Assembly: GCA_018266055.1 (NCBI GenBank)
Contig: JAFDYT010000016.1
Location: forward strand, 60,710-122,911
Source of the DNA: Bacteroidota bacterium
GTDB lineage: Bacteria > Bacteroidota > Bacteroidia > Cytophagales > Cyclobacteriaceae
Direction of reading: 5' to 3'
DNA: 62,202 bases
A program made the translations under genes and the position numbers. Each line of letters starts with the position of its first letter. Within the stretch, counting starts at the first letter, position 1. Below are positions 1 through 8,859 of this stretch, in pieces. The notes below the pieces were generated by a model. It worked only from the letters and a program-made list of their open reading frames with translations, was not told where the DNA came from and made no database searches.

Positions 1-1
1 C

Positions 2-3000
2 TTGTTTGGTTTTGGAGGTATTCTTGTTCTGGTTGTAATTGCCGGGTCCATCTTACCCACTGTGTATGAAGAAAAAATACGCGTAGACCTGGAGAAAGAA
101 TTTGACCGCTCGCTAAATGCAGATGTTACTTTCTCCGCAGTTGACTTGAAGTTGTTCAGGCATTTCCCCAACCTTACTTGTTCGCTGAGCGATCTACTGG
201 TTGTAGGGAAGGATGAATTCAGAACAGACACACTTGCCTCGGTTAAAGAAGTGCAATTAGAGGTAAATCTAATAAGTGTACTCTTTAAGCGAGAGACCGA
301 GATTAAGAGCATTCATTTATACAGTCCGTCGATTAATGTGTATGTGTTAAAAAATGGAAAGGCCAACTATGATATTCTGATCCCTTCGGGAGATTCTACT
401 TCATCAAAAAAGAAACCCTCTGTTAATGTAGCCATTGATAATGTGAGTATGCATCACGGAAAAGTGTCTTACAGCGATTGGCAACAAAATATTTTTGTGG
501 AAGCGGAAGAAATCGACCACAACGGAAGCGGAGATTTTCTTCAGGACATTTTTGACTACAAGACAAACACCATTATTCAGCATTTTTCTCTCAACTATGA
601 TCATGTTCAATATCTTTTCAAAAAAACCATAGGCGTTGACATGACCATGGAAATGAATTTACCTGAAACCAAATTCACGTTCAAAGAGAATCGTATTCAA
701 ATCAATCATTTCATTTTTAGCGTACAGGGATTCTTTCAACAGGTGGTGAACGAGTATGCCATGAACTTAAAATTCCAGGCTCATGAGACTTCGTTTAAAA
801 CACTTTTGTCTCTTGTGCCCGGATTGTACCTTAAAAATTTTGATTACATGGAAACCCACGGCGACATTGCATTCAAAGGCACTCTGGATGGTGTTTATTC
901 AGATTCGACCAATGAAATGCCAGCTTTTCATTTCGACATGAACGTGAAAGACGCCATGGTTAAAATTGACAGTTTGCCGGAAGCGTTTAACAACATACAA
1001 TTTGATCTGTCGATCGATAATCGGGAACGGATTCTTGATAGCACGATAATTGATCTGAAAAATTTTCATGTGGAGTTAGGCAAACATCCTGTGCATGGAC
1101 GAATCAAAGTACAAGGCCTGCACAAACCTAAAGTGGATGCCGATGTTTTTGCCGATGTTGAGATTGCCTCGCTGGAGCGGATGTTCCCAATACAAAAGTT
1201 GATGCTGAAAGGGAAGGCTAATTTTGAACTTAAAGCCAAAGGAGTTTTTGACATGCAGAACACCATCATTCCGGCGTTTAGTCTGAATCTGAAATTAGCC
1301 GATGGCTTTGTTCGCTATGATAGTCTCCCTAAACCATTATCTAATATTCATTTTCATTTGAACGCCGAAAGCAAAGACGGCAGCTTGAAAAATACGCTCG
1401 TGGATTTCAGACAAATTCATGCGGAACTTGATGATAACATTCTCCACGGATTTTTGAAATTGAAGGGATATCCGGATACAGAAATTGATGCGGATCTCGA
1501 TGCGGATCTTGATCTGGAAGACATAGAAAAAATCTACCCGGTTGATGGCTACACGCTGAAAGGTAAATTCAATCTGGATGTAATGGCAAAAGGACTTTAC
1601 AGTAAAGCGTTGAAAAAATTTCCCTTTGTTGATACCAAGATGAGTCTCACTGACGGATCCGTAAAATACAAAAGCTACCCCCATCCAATCAAAGACATTC
1701 ACTTTTCGGCCGAAGCGGTTAGTAAAACAGGCAACCTTAGTGATGCGAAACTTACCATCAGTAGGCTTACATACTCACTCGAAGACGAGCCGTTTGAAAT
1801 TACGGGTAGCCTTGTCAACCTGAACAGCTACGAGTATAGCCTTTCGGTAAACGGCCGGGCTGACCTGTCAAAACTTGCCCAAGTTTATCCGCTGGACGGA
1901 ATTCAACTAAGTGGAATAATTGATGCACAAATAAAGACCAGTGGTTTGGTGAGTGATTTGGAAAAAGGAAATTATTCGAGAGTCTCTTCCACGGGTAAAG
2001 TGAGTCTCACTAATATCAGTGTTGCTGGCGCTGCACTTCAGGCTCCGGTTATGATTAACAATGGACTTTTCACCTTCACGCCGAATAAAATCGTGTTGGA
2101 AAACCTCGATGGAAAATTTGGGAGAACTAACATGAAACTCAACGGTGATATTACCAATTACATGGCCTTCGCTACGAAAAGCAATGACTTGATCAAGGCT
2201 GATCTTGTGCTGAGCTGCGACACCATCGACGTGAATGAGTGGATGCCTCCGGCTACCACTGCAACAGGTAAGCCAGTAGCTGCCTCCGACACCACACATT
2301 CCAAGCTTACCGTAATGGAGGTGCCTAGAAATATTGATTTTATTTTCGACTCGCACATCAAGGGTTTGAAATACGATGATCTTGTTTTGACGGATATGGA
2401 TGGCGAGATTGTGATGCGCGACGGTGTGATGAGCCTTCATGAAACGGGATTCAACTCGCTTAATGCCAAGTTTAATTTGAGCGGCGATTACAACACAAAA
2501 GACATTAGCCACCCCGTTTTTGATATGGCTATTGACGTGAAGGATCTTGACATCAACAAGGCTTACCGCGGAGTAAAACTGATGCGACAGTTGGCGCCGT
2601 CTGCGGCAAATGTCTATGGCAGGTTTTCGGTGAACTATAAATTAAAAGGCGAGTTGGCCAAAGACATGCAACCTAAACTGGAAACACTCTCGGGTGGTGG
2701 CATCATGCGTATCGCGGAAGCCAAAATCAATGGCATGAAACTTTTCGAAGAGATCAGCAAGAACGCCAAAAAAAATGAAATGAATGATCCGCACCTGAAA
2801 GACTTTACCATGGAGACTGAAATTCGCGATAGCAAAATTATTGTGAAGCCATTCTCCATCGTTGTCTCAGGATTTGATACGGACATTGAAGGTGTGAACA
2901 CCATGAGCGGTATGGTGAATTACCTTGTGAAAATAGAATTGATTCCATTCACCAAAATTAAAATCCCGTTTCACGTCACTGGCCATTACGACAACCCAAA

Positions 3001-3037
3001 AGTCGCATTAGGGAAGGGACACACGTTGCCATACTAG
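2..3037 (+). CDS. AsmA-like envelope protein, 5' end cut by window
   Basis: About 1011 residues are visible. The frame is open from the first bases and begins inside a hydrophobic segment (GGILVLVVIAGSIL) that is normally the N-terminal signal anchor of AsmA-type proteins, so the true start is probably a few codons upstream of the window. The rest is a long series of beta-rich repeats with recurring LxxGKANFELKAKG-like motifs and ends with an AsmA-like C-terminal region (residues about 830-1010). AsmA/TamB/YhdP-like proteins are anchored in the inner membrane, span the periplasm and are linked to lipid transport or outer-membrane assembly. The substrate cannot be read from sequence. A terminator follows directly. 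Confidence 0.8.
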   Translation: MFGFGGILVLVVIAGSILPTVYEEKIRVDLEKEFDRSLNADVTFSAVDLKLFRHFPNLTCSLSDLLVVGKDEFRTDTLASVKEVQLEVNLISVLFKRETEIKSIHLYSPSINVYVLKNGKANYDILIPSGDSTSSKKKPSVNVAIDNVSMHHGKVSYSDWQQNIFVEAEEIDHNGSGDFLQDIFDYKTNTIIQHFSLNYDHVQYLFKKTIGVDMTMEMNLPETKFTFKENRIQINHFIFSVQGFFQQVVNEYAMNLKFQAHETSFKTLLSLVPGLYLKNFDYMETHGDIAFKGTLDGVYSDSTNEMPAFHFDMNVKDAMVKIDSLPEAFNNIQFDLSIDNRERILDSTIIDLKNFHVELGKHPVHGRIKVQGLHKPKVDADVFADVEIASLERMFPIQKLMLKGKANFELKAKGVFDMQNTIIPAFSLNLKLADGFVRYDSLPKPLSNIHFHLNAESKDGSLKNTLVDFRQIHAELDDNILHGFLKLKGYPDTEIDADLDADLDLEDIEKIYPVDGYTLKGKFNLDVMAKGLYSKALKKFPFVDTKMSLTDGSVKYKSYPHPIKDIHFSAEAVSKTGNLSDAKLTISRLTYSLEDEPFEITGSLVNLNSYEYSLSVNGRADLSKLAQVYPLDGIQLSGIIDAQIKTSGLVSDLEKGNYSRVSSTGKVSLTNISVAGAALQAPVMINNGLFTFTPNKIVLENLDGKFGRTNMKLNGDITNYMAFATKSNDLIKADLVLSCDTIDVNEWMPPATTATGKPVAASDTTHSKLTVMEVPRNIDFIFDSHIKGLKYDDLVLTDMDGEIVMRDGVMSLHETGFNSLNAKFNLSGDYNTKDISHPVFDMAIDVKDLDINKAYRGVKLMRQLAPSAANVYGRFSVNYKLKGELAKDMQPKLETLSGGGIMRIAEAKINGMKLFEEISKNAKKNEMNDPHLKDFTMETEIRDSKIIVKPFSIVVSGFDTDIEGVNTMSGMVNYLVKIELIPFTKIKIPFHVTGHYDNPKVALGKGHTLPY

Positions 3038-3044
3038 AAAACAA

Positions 3045-3071
3045 AAAAGCCATCCTTTGGAGATGGCTTTT
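3045..3071. terminator. Bidirectional intrinsic terminator
   Basis: A 10-bp stem (AAAAGCCATC / GATGGCTTTT) with a 7-nt loop and A/T tracts on both sides lies between the convergent AsmA-like gene and the alanine dehydrogenase gene. It can serve both strands. Confidence 0.85.
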
Positions 3072-3089
3072 GATTAAATACAGGTTTAG

Positions 3090-4205
3090 TTAGTTCAAAA
3101 ACTCTTTCACGTCAGTGAAGGGGAGGTTGAAGGCTTCAGCTACGGCTTTGTACACTACCTTGCCTTGAATTACGTTCAATCCTTTTTTCAAGTCTGAATT
3201 TTCGTTGCATGCTTTCTTCCATCCTTGGCCTGCCAATTTCAACGCATAGGGGAGAGTGGCATTGGTAAGAGCCCAGGTAGAAGTATAAGGAACAGCACCA
3301 GGCATGTTAGCCACGCAATAGTGAACCACATCGTCGATGATGAACGTAGGGTTTTCGTGGGTGGTAGGCTTACAAGTTTCTATACATCCACCTTGATCCA
3401 CGGCCACATCCACTAGTACAGTGCCAGGGCGCATGGTCTTCAGCATGTCGCGCGTGATCAACTTAGGTGCTTTGGCACCTGGGATCAGCACACCACCAAT
3501 GATCAGGTCGTGAGTTTTCACAAGGTCTCTCAATATATAATCGTTGCTCACCATCGTGTGAACATTCTTAGGCATCACATCATCAAGGTAACGCAGGCGG
3601 TTGATGTTTACATCAGTGATAATCACATCAGCACCCATGCCAGCGGCCACTTTAGCGGCGTTAGTTCCCACAACTCCACCACCTAAAATCAATACTTTGG
3701 CAGGCATTACTCCCGGAACACCGCCTAGCAAAATCCCACGACCTTTCAACGGCTTCTCAAGATACTTGGCGCCTTCCTGAATGGCCATACGGCCTGCCAC
3801 TTCACTCATTGGCACTAACAAGGGGAGGCTACCGTCAATGCGTTCTACTGTTTCGTAGGCCAGACATACCGCGCCGGTCTTAATCATGGCGTGTGCCAGC
3901 GGCTCATACGAAGCAAAATGGAAATATGTGAAAACAAGTTGATCCTTTTTAATTAAGCCATATTCTTGTTCGATAGGCTCTTTTACTTTCATGATCATTT
4001 CGGCTATACCGAATACTTCTTCCGCGGTGGAAAGTATTTTGGCGCCTGCGCCTGCATATTCTTCGTCGGAAAAACCACTTCCTTCACCTGCTTTGGTTTG
4101 CATGTAAACAGTATGGCCACGACGGATAAATTCCTGAGCTCCTGCCGGAGTTAGTGCAACTCGATTTTCGTTGTTTTTTATTTCTTTAGGAACGCCAATG
4201 ATCAT
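3090..4205 (-). CDS. ald: Alanine dehydrogenase
   Basis: This 371-residue protein is the NAD-dependent enzyme that interconverts L-alanine with pyruvate and ammonia in the cytoplasm. It has the full family length and the expected residues at the family's usual numbers: Arg15, Lys75 (MKVKEP) and His96 (YFHFAS) of the substrate site, and a Rossmann motif (LGGGVVGTNAAKVAAG) near residue 175. The absence of a transhydrogenase beta partner and the complete C-terminus argue against PntA. The ATG at 4205 is followed by the typical MIIGVPKEIK start. The upstream spacer carries a -7-like element overlapped by a 9-nt direct repeat, which suggests regulated transcription. Confidence 0.96.
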   Translation of the reverse strand: MIIGVPKEIKNNENRVALTPAGAQEFIRRGHTVYMQTKAGEGSGFSDEEYAGAGAKILSTAEEVFGIAEMIMKVKEPIEQEYGLIKKDQLVFTYFHFASYEPLAHAMIKTGAVCLAYETVERIDGSLPLLVPMSEVAGRMAIQEGAKYLEKPLKGRGILLGGVPGVMPAKVLILGGGVVGTNAAKVAAGMGADVIITDVNINRLRYLDDVMPKNVHTMVSNDYILRDLVKTHDLIIGGVLIPGAKAPKLITRDMLKTMRPGTVLVDVAVDQGGCIETCKPTTHENPTFIIDDVVHYCVANMPGAVPYTSTWALTNATLPYALKLAGQGWKKACNENSDLKKGLNVIQGKVVYKAVAEAFNLPFTDVKEFLN

Positions 4206-4239
4206 CGGATTAAAGTTTAAGGATTAATAAGGAAAATTA

Positions 4240-4267
4240 CGATTGCAAAGATAACATTCGATTGCAA
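4240..4267 (-). promoter_or_regulatory. Candidate ald promoter with 9-nt direct repeat operator
   Basis: On the minus strand TATCTTTG (4253-4246) fits the Bacteroidota -7 consensus TAnnTTTG. The plus-strand word CGATTGCAA occurs at 4240-4248 and again at 4259-4267, 19 nt apart (close to two helical turns), and the first copy overlaps the -7 element. No clear -33 element is seen. The repeat is read directly; the operator role is inference. Confidence 0.4.
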
Positions 4268-4390
4268 TTGCTTTTACTTTAAAATTCAGCGCAATAGAAA
4301 TGGTTTTTTATTTCAAGCCCATCTCATTCAGCCGTTATTTATTTCGTAAAAGTAAATTTTCGCGCAATTATATTAGGGACAAATTTTGAT

Positions 4391-4422
4391 TTTGAACCCT
4401 CCTTTCTTTTTACCTACTTTTA
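4391..4422 (+). promoter_or_regulatory. Candidate promoter of the E1 fusion gene
   Basis: TTTG (4391-4394), a 20-nt spacer and TACTTTTA (4415-4422, seven of eight positions of TAnnTTTG) lie 19 nt before the GTG start at 4441. Both elements and their spacing fit the Bacteroidota housekeeping promoter. Confidence 0.6.
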
Positions 4423-4440
4423 CCAACAAACTTAAAGCCC

Positions 4441-6843
4441 GTGGCCCTTTCCAAAACACTAGAAAGCGATATCTCTGCCGCCAAAGCAGAAATGATTTTG
4501 GCGGACTATCGGCTTGCCTGTGAAAGCCGCGAGGCAAGCTTACTTGGCCGCAAAGAAGTCTTTATGGGTAAGGCCAAGTTCGGCATCTTCGGCGATGGTA
4601 AAGAAATCGCCCAAATTGCCATGGCTAAAGTTTTTCGCGCGGGCGATCACCGCGCCGGCTACTACCGCGATCAGACTTTCATGCTGGCAATTGGTGAAAT
4701 GGTTCTTTCTAACTATTTCGCCCAGTTGTATGCACACACTTCAGTAGAAGCCGATCCTGCCTCTGCCGGAAGGCAAATGACGGGGCACTTTGCCACGCGC
4801 ATGATTGACGAGCGCGGGCAATTGAAGGAACTCTCAAAGTTAAAAAACAGCAGCGCCGATATTTCTCCTACCGCAGCGCAAATGCCGCGGCTACTGGGCC
4901 TTGCGTATGCTTCAAAATTGTTCAGACAAAACAACGACCTTAAGAAATATGATAACCTCAGCAGTAACGGAAACGAAATTGCTTTCGGGACAATAGGAAA
5001 TGCCTCTACATCGGAAGGTATGTTCTTCGAAGCAATCAATGCGGCCGGCGTATTGCAAGTGCCCATGATGATTTCCGTGTGGGATGATGAATACGGTATT
5101 TCCGTACCCAAAGAATATCAGACGACCAAAGGAAGCATTTCAAAAATTCTGGCCGGTTTCCAGCGCAGCAAAACTGAAAAGGGATTTGAAATCCTTGTTG
5201 CGCGCGGATGGAACTACGAAGAGCTTTGCCAGGTCTATGAAAAGGCGGAGAAAATTTGCCGCGAAGAGCATGTGCCGGTGCTGGTGCACGTAACTGAGAT
5301 GACGCAGCCTCAAGGGCACAGCACGTCGGGTTCGCACGAGCGTTATAAACCAAAAGAAAGACTAGACTGGGAAAAAGACTTTGATTGCATAAAAAAAATG
5401 CGCGAGTGGGTGGTTGCTAAATCCATAGCTTCGCCTGACGAGTTGGACACGATTGAAAAGGAAGCGAAAGCCTCCGCTAAAGCGGCCAAGGATGCAGCCT
5501 GGAAAGCCTTCACGGCCGATAATCAGAAAAGCCAGAAGAAGCTGATGACGTTGCTTAGCAAAGCCCAACCGGAATTCCCTGAAATAGCAGACATTCAAAA
5601 ACACCTCGAACTGACAGTTAATCCCGAGCGCCTTGATGCAGTAAAGGCTGCAAAAAAAGCACTTCGGGTAATGGCAGGTAAGGACAATCCGATCAGAGAG
5701 CAATTGGTGCAATGGGTAAGGGATTCAGAGATTGATAATTATGATCGCTATTCGTCTCACCTGTATAGTCAATCCGAATGGTCGGCGCTCAAAGTAGAAA
5801 AAGTGTTGCCGGAGTATTCGGAAAATTCGCCTTTGCTGGATGGACGAGAAATATTACAAGCTTGTTTTCAGGCGGCGTTTGAACGCGACCCATTGGTGAA
5901 GGCTTTTGGGGAAGATGTGGGAAAGATTGGGGACGTAAATCAGGGCTTTGCCGGCCTTCAGGAAAAGTTCGGAGAACTTCGAATCACGGATACAGGAATT
6001 CGCGAATGCACAATTATCGGTCAGGGAATCGGACTGGCGTTGCGTGGCTTCAGGCCGATCGCTGAAATCCAGTACCTCGACTATCTTCTTTATGCGATAC
6101 AGATCTTGTCCGACGACCTGGCATGCTTGCAATACCGCACCAAGGGTGGCCAAAAGGCTCCGCTGATTGTACGCACGCGCGGCCATCGCCTGGAAGGAAT
6201 TTGGCACGCCGGCTCGCCTATCGGAATGATTTTGAATAGTCTTCGCGGAATGTACGTGCTGGTGCCACGTAACATGACGCAAGCCGCAGGGTTTTATAAT
6301 ACCATGCTTCAGTCGGATGATCCGTGCTTGATTATCGAATGCCTGAACGGTTACCGCTTGAAAGAAAAACTTCCTGATAACGTGGGTGAATTTAAAGTAC
6401 CGATTGGTATTCCGGAAATATTACGAGAAGGAACCGATGTGACTATCGTGACGTATGGATCGATGTGCCGTGTGGTGATGGAGGCTGCCGAGGATTTAGA
6501 AAGACACGGCATATCCTGCGAAGTGATTGATGTACAAACCATACTTCCGTTCGATATCCACCATGTAATCGCTGACTCAATTAAGAAAACCAACCGTGTT
6601 GTATTCACCGACGAAGACGTGCCGGGAGGAGCCACCGCATTCATGATGCAAAAAGTGCTGGAAGAGCAAAACGGATACACCTATCTGGATGCCGCGCCCG
6701 TTACTATTACAGCAAAAGAACACCGCCCGCCGTATGCCTCTGACGGTGATTATTTTTCAAAGCCGAACCCCGAGGAAATCTTTGATAAGGTATATGAACT
6801 TGTCAGAGAAGCTGACCCAAGGCGGTTTCCTCCGCTTTACTGA
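4441..6843 (+). CDS. 2-oxoacid dehydrogenase E1, fused alpha and beta subunits
   Basis: This 800-residue protein combines a thiamine-diphosphate E1-alpha domain (about 1-420, with GNASTSEG at 186-193 in the cofactor motif and WDDEYGISV just after it) and an E1-beta domain (about 470-800, starting near LLDGREILQACFQAAF). Fused E1 proteins of this kind are common in Bacteroidota and are usually annotated as branched-chain 2-oxoisovalerate dehydrogenase E1; they feed acyl groups to a lipoyl E2. No E2 or E3 gene is nearby, so the substrate (branched-chain 2-oxoacids or pyruvate) is inference. The start is GTG at 4441, supported by promoter placement. The gene ends 3 nt from the convergent lipoprotein gene. 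Confidence 0.88.
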   Translation: MALSKTLESDISAAKAEMILADYRLACESREASLLGRKEVFMGKAKFGIFGDGKEIAQIAMAKVFRAGDHRAGYYRDQTFMLAIGEMVLSNYFAQLYAHTSVEADPASAGRQMTGHFATRMIDERGQLKELSKLKNSSADISPTAAQMPRLLGLAYASKLFRQNNDLKKYDNLSSNGNEIAFGTIGNASTSEGMFFEAINAAGVLQVPMMISVWDDEYGISVPKEYQTTKGSISKILAGFQRSKTEKGFEILVARGWNYEELCQVYEKAEKICREEHVPVLVHVTEMTQPQGHSTSGSHERYKPKERLDWEKDFDCIKKMREWVVAKSIASPDELDTIEKEAKASAKAAKDAAWKAFTADNQKSQKKLMTLLSKAQPEFPEIADIQKHLELTVNPERLDAVKAAKKALRVMAGKDNPIREQLVQWVRDSEIDNYDRYSSHLYSQSEWSALKVEKVLPEYSENSPLLDGREILQACFQAAFERDPLVKAFGEDVGKIGDVNQGFAGLQEKFGELRITDTGIRECTIIGQGIGLALRGFRPIAEIQYLDYLLYAIQILSDDLACLQYRTKGGQKAPLIVRTRGHRLEGIWHAGSPIGMILNSLRGMYVLVPRNMTQAAGFYNTMLQSDDPCLIIECLNGYRLKEKLPDNVGEFKVPIGIPEILREGTDVTIVTYGSMCRVVMEAAEDLERHGISCEVIDVQTILPFDIHHVIADSIKKTNRVVFTDEDVPGGATAFMMQKVLEEQNGYTYLDAAPVTITAKEHRPPYASDGDYFSKPNPEEIFDKVYELVREADPRRFPPLY

Positions 6844-6846
6844 TTG

Positions 6847-7629
6847 CTATTTTGTGATTGAAGCGAGGGTAAATCCTTCCTTCTCTACCACGTTGCTTTT
6901 GTGAAAAGCACGATCGGTGATATACACTTGCATTTTCAGCACTTTGATGCTAAAGGTAGAATTGAGAGCAAAAGAATTAATGCTGTATTTGAGCGTGCCA
7001 TCCAGCGGTGATTTCTTGCCTTCGTCGGTAGAGAGGTTGGGAAAGGTGGCCTGCAGGAAGTTCGCGTTGCAATTAGGGAAGATATATTTCACGGGGTCGT
7101 TAGGATCATAAGGCGAATAACTACCGTCTGGATTTTTCTCAAAAATTGAAATGAAGATGTTAAATGCATGTGAATTTTGCACAATGTAAACAGTGTCTTT
7201 CACCTGAGATTGGCCATTAACTGTAGTGAATCGTTGCTCCCAGTTCTTACAGTTTATGGCTGGAAGTGTATCAAAGGCTGCTAATTTCCTGGTTCTATAC
7301 GTAATATATTTGACTTGTGGTGCAAGCGTAGCTGTTTTATAAACAGTATAATCTGTGTTTTTAGTGATCGTATCATAGATGACATACCATGGATTATAAA
7401 AATCACGATATGCCGAATCAGCAGAACCGACGCCAAGATCACCGTCACCGTCTCTGAAATTGAGAATTATTTTGAGCGTATCCTGGATTCCCTTGTTGAT
7501 ATTGCCAGGTTTGAAAATCAAATCCTGAAGGGTGATTTCCGGGATAACATTGTATTCAGGCTGCTTAAGGCACGAGTCTACCAAAAGAATCAAAACCATC
7601 ACCACCAGAAAAGTCCTAATCCACTGCAT
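6847..7629 (-). CDS. Exported lipoprotein of unknown function
   Basis: A 260-residue protein with a lipoprotein signal peptide: a charged start, a hydrophobic run and the lipobox LVDSC with the lipidated Cys at residue 20. The mature part is beta-rich and contains an acidic FRDGDGDLG stretch around residue 58-66 that resembles a Ca-binding or dystroglycan-type loop, a pattern common in surface lipoproteins of this phylum. I do not recognise a characterised family. Expected location is the periplasmic or outer face of the outer membrane. It is transcribed divergently from the LuxE-like gene, whose -7 element lies within 5-12 nt of its ATG. Confidence 0.75.
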   Translation of the reverse strand: MQWIRTFLVVMVLILLVDSCLKQPEYNVIPEITLQDLIFKPGNINKGIQDTLKIILNFRDGDGDLGVGSADSAYRDFYNPWYVIYDTITKNTDYTVYKTATLAPQVKYITYRTRKLAAFDTLPAINCKNWEQRFTTVNGQSQVKDTVYIVQNSHAFNIFISIFEKNPDGSYSPYDPNDPVKYIFPNCNANFLQATFPNLSTDEGKKSPLDGTLKYSINSFALNSTFSIKVLKMQVYITDRAFHKSNVVEKEGFTLASITK

Positions 7630-7633
7630 TTTT

Positions 7634-7641
7634 TACCTTTG
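7634..7641 (+). promoter_or_regulatory. Candidate -7 element of the LuxE-like gene
   Basis: TACCTTTG is a perfect TAnnTTTG match 19 nt before the TTG start at 7661. No convincing -33 element is seen. The transcript would have a leader of only about a dozen bases. Confidence 0.45.
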
Positions 7642-7660
7642 ATGATTAATTGTATAACCC

Positions 7661-8650
7661 TTGTCGGAACTAGCAAAATTCACTTCGCAACTCGACCTTA
7701 TCAACGATGGCAACTTCGATGATATTGCCCTTGAGCTATTCCGATACCAATACAAAAATAACCTTCTTTACCAAACTTACGCACGTTATCTCGGTAAAGA
7801 GCCGGATAAGGTTTTTTCCGTGAAGGAAATTCCTTTCCTGCCGATCCGTTTTTTTAAGACGCATGCCGTAATTAGTGGTAATTGGAACCCGGAGATACTA
7901 TTTACAAGCAGTGCTACCACAGGCTCGGTGGTAAGCCGGCATTCCGTGAAGGACGCAAAATTCTATATTCAAAATGCCAGAACTATTTTTCAGCGTTTCT
8001 ATGGGCCTCTTGAGCGGTATCATTTCTTAGCGCTCTTGCCTTCTTATCTTGAGCGGTCAGGATCGTCATTGATTTACATGATCGATCATTTTATAAAGTC
8101 AGATTCTTCCGGACACTCCGGGTTTTATCTTCACAACCAGGAAGAGCTTTTACAAAAAGTAGAAAGCCTCAAAAAATCCGATAAGAAAACTATTCTCTGG
8201 GGTGTATCCTTTGCCTTGCTCGACCTGGCAGAAAAATACGAAGTCGATTTGAGCCATTGTTTGGTGTTTGAAACCGGTGGGATGAAAGGAAGACGCAAAG
8301 AATGGATTCGCGAGGAACTTTATAAATTTCTAAAAGCGCGATTTAACGTACCAACAATCCATTCTGAATACGGTATGACCGAACTCCTCTCGCAGGCTTA
8401 TGCCAAAGCCGATGGTTACTTTCAAAGCCCCCCTTGGATGAAAATACTGGTTCGGGACATTAATGACCCATTTCAAATGATAAATGCTGGTAAAACGGGC
8501 GGAATAAATGTAATTGACCTTGCCAATGCTCATTCTTGTGCCTTTATCGAGACAGAAGATCTGGGCAGGGTAGTATATCCTGATTTTTTCGAAATTCTGG
8601 GTAGGATGGATAACAGTGATATCAGGGGTTGCAACCTGCTCGTGAGTTGA
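7661..8650 (+). CDS. LuxE/PaaK-like acyl-protein synthetase / acyltransferase
   Basis: This 329-residue protein resembles the LuxE acyl-protein synthetase family of ANL-type adenylating enzymes, in the short form common in Bacteroidota (NFDDIALELFRYQYKNN near the start, EIPFLPIRFFKTH, TSSATTGS phosphate-binding-like loop around residue 88, SEYGMTELLSQAY near residue 240). LuxE activates fatty acids in luminous bacteria; no lux genes are present here, and the role in this phylum is unknown, possibly acyl transfer in surface polysaccharide or lipid metabolism. The start is TTG at 7661: an in-frame TAA at 7655 leaves no earlier option and the N-terminus aligns with remembered family members. Confidence 0.8.
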   Translation: MSELAKFTSQLDLINDGNFDDIALELFRYQYKNNLLYQTYARYLGKEPDKVFSVKEIPFLPIRFFKTHAVISGNWNPEILFTSSATTGSVVSRHSVKDAKFYIQNARTIFQRFYGPLERYHFLALLPSYLERSGSSLIYMIDHFIKSDSSGHSGFYLHNQEELLQKVESLKKSDKKTILWGVSFALLDLAEKYEVDLSHCLVFETGGMKGRRKEWIREELYKFLKARFNVPTIHSEYGMTELLSQAYAKADGYFQSPPWMKILVRDINDPFQMINAGKTGGINVIDLANAHSCAFIETEDLGRVVYPDFFEILGRMDNSDIRGCNLLVS

Positions 8651-8688
8651 GGAAAAATTCGCCAAAATGCCTGAAAAAGAAGTTAAAA

Positions 8689-8719
8689 TTTGTTTGGAAA
8701 TAAAAGATTGATAATTTTG
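8689..8719 (+). promoter_or_regulatory. Promoter of the 38-residue lipoprotein
   Basis: TTTG (8689-8692), a 19-nt spacer and TAATTTTG (8712-8719) form a perfect Bacteroidota promoter 20 nt before the ATG at 8740. Confidence 0.7.
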
Positions 8720-8739
8720 TTCAGATCAAACCAACCACT

Positions 8740-8856
8740 ATGAAAAAAGTTTTAGCTTTTGTAGCCCTTATTGCCTTTATCTCGGCATGCAGCCAATACA
8801 CCTGCCCGACGTACAGCAAAAAGGAAGTGAAGAAAAATTCTTCAACTAGAATCTAA
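8740..8856 (+). CDS. Very small lipoprotein (38 residues)
   Basis: A short open frame encodes MKKVLAFVALIAFISAC followed by SQYTCPTYSKKEVKKNSSTRI. It has a clean signal peptide, the lipobox ISAC with the lipidated Cys at residue 17, a second Cys at residue 22 and a lysine-rich tail. It has its own strong promoter. I recall small Bacteroidota lipoproteins with a CPTY/CPAY motif after the lipid Cys, but no known function. Lpp-like tethering or coating of the outer membrane is one possibility only. It lies convergent to the response regulator gene, with its stop 3 nt from that gene's end. Confidence 0.75.
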   Translation: MKKVLAFVALIAFISACSQYTCPTYSKKEVKKNSSTRI

Positions 8857-8859
8857 TTT

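Noticed and set aside
1907-2512. A 201-codon open frame antisense to the AsmA-like gene
   Set aside because: Shadow of a strongly supported coding frame; no recognisable domain.
7661-8650. Bioluminescence operon
   Set aside because: Only a LuxE-like protein is present; no luxAB, luxC or luxD.
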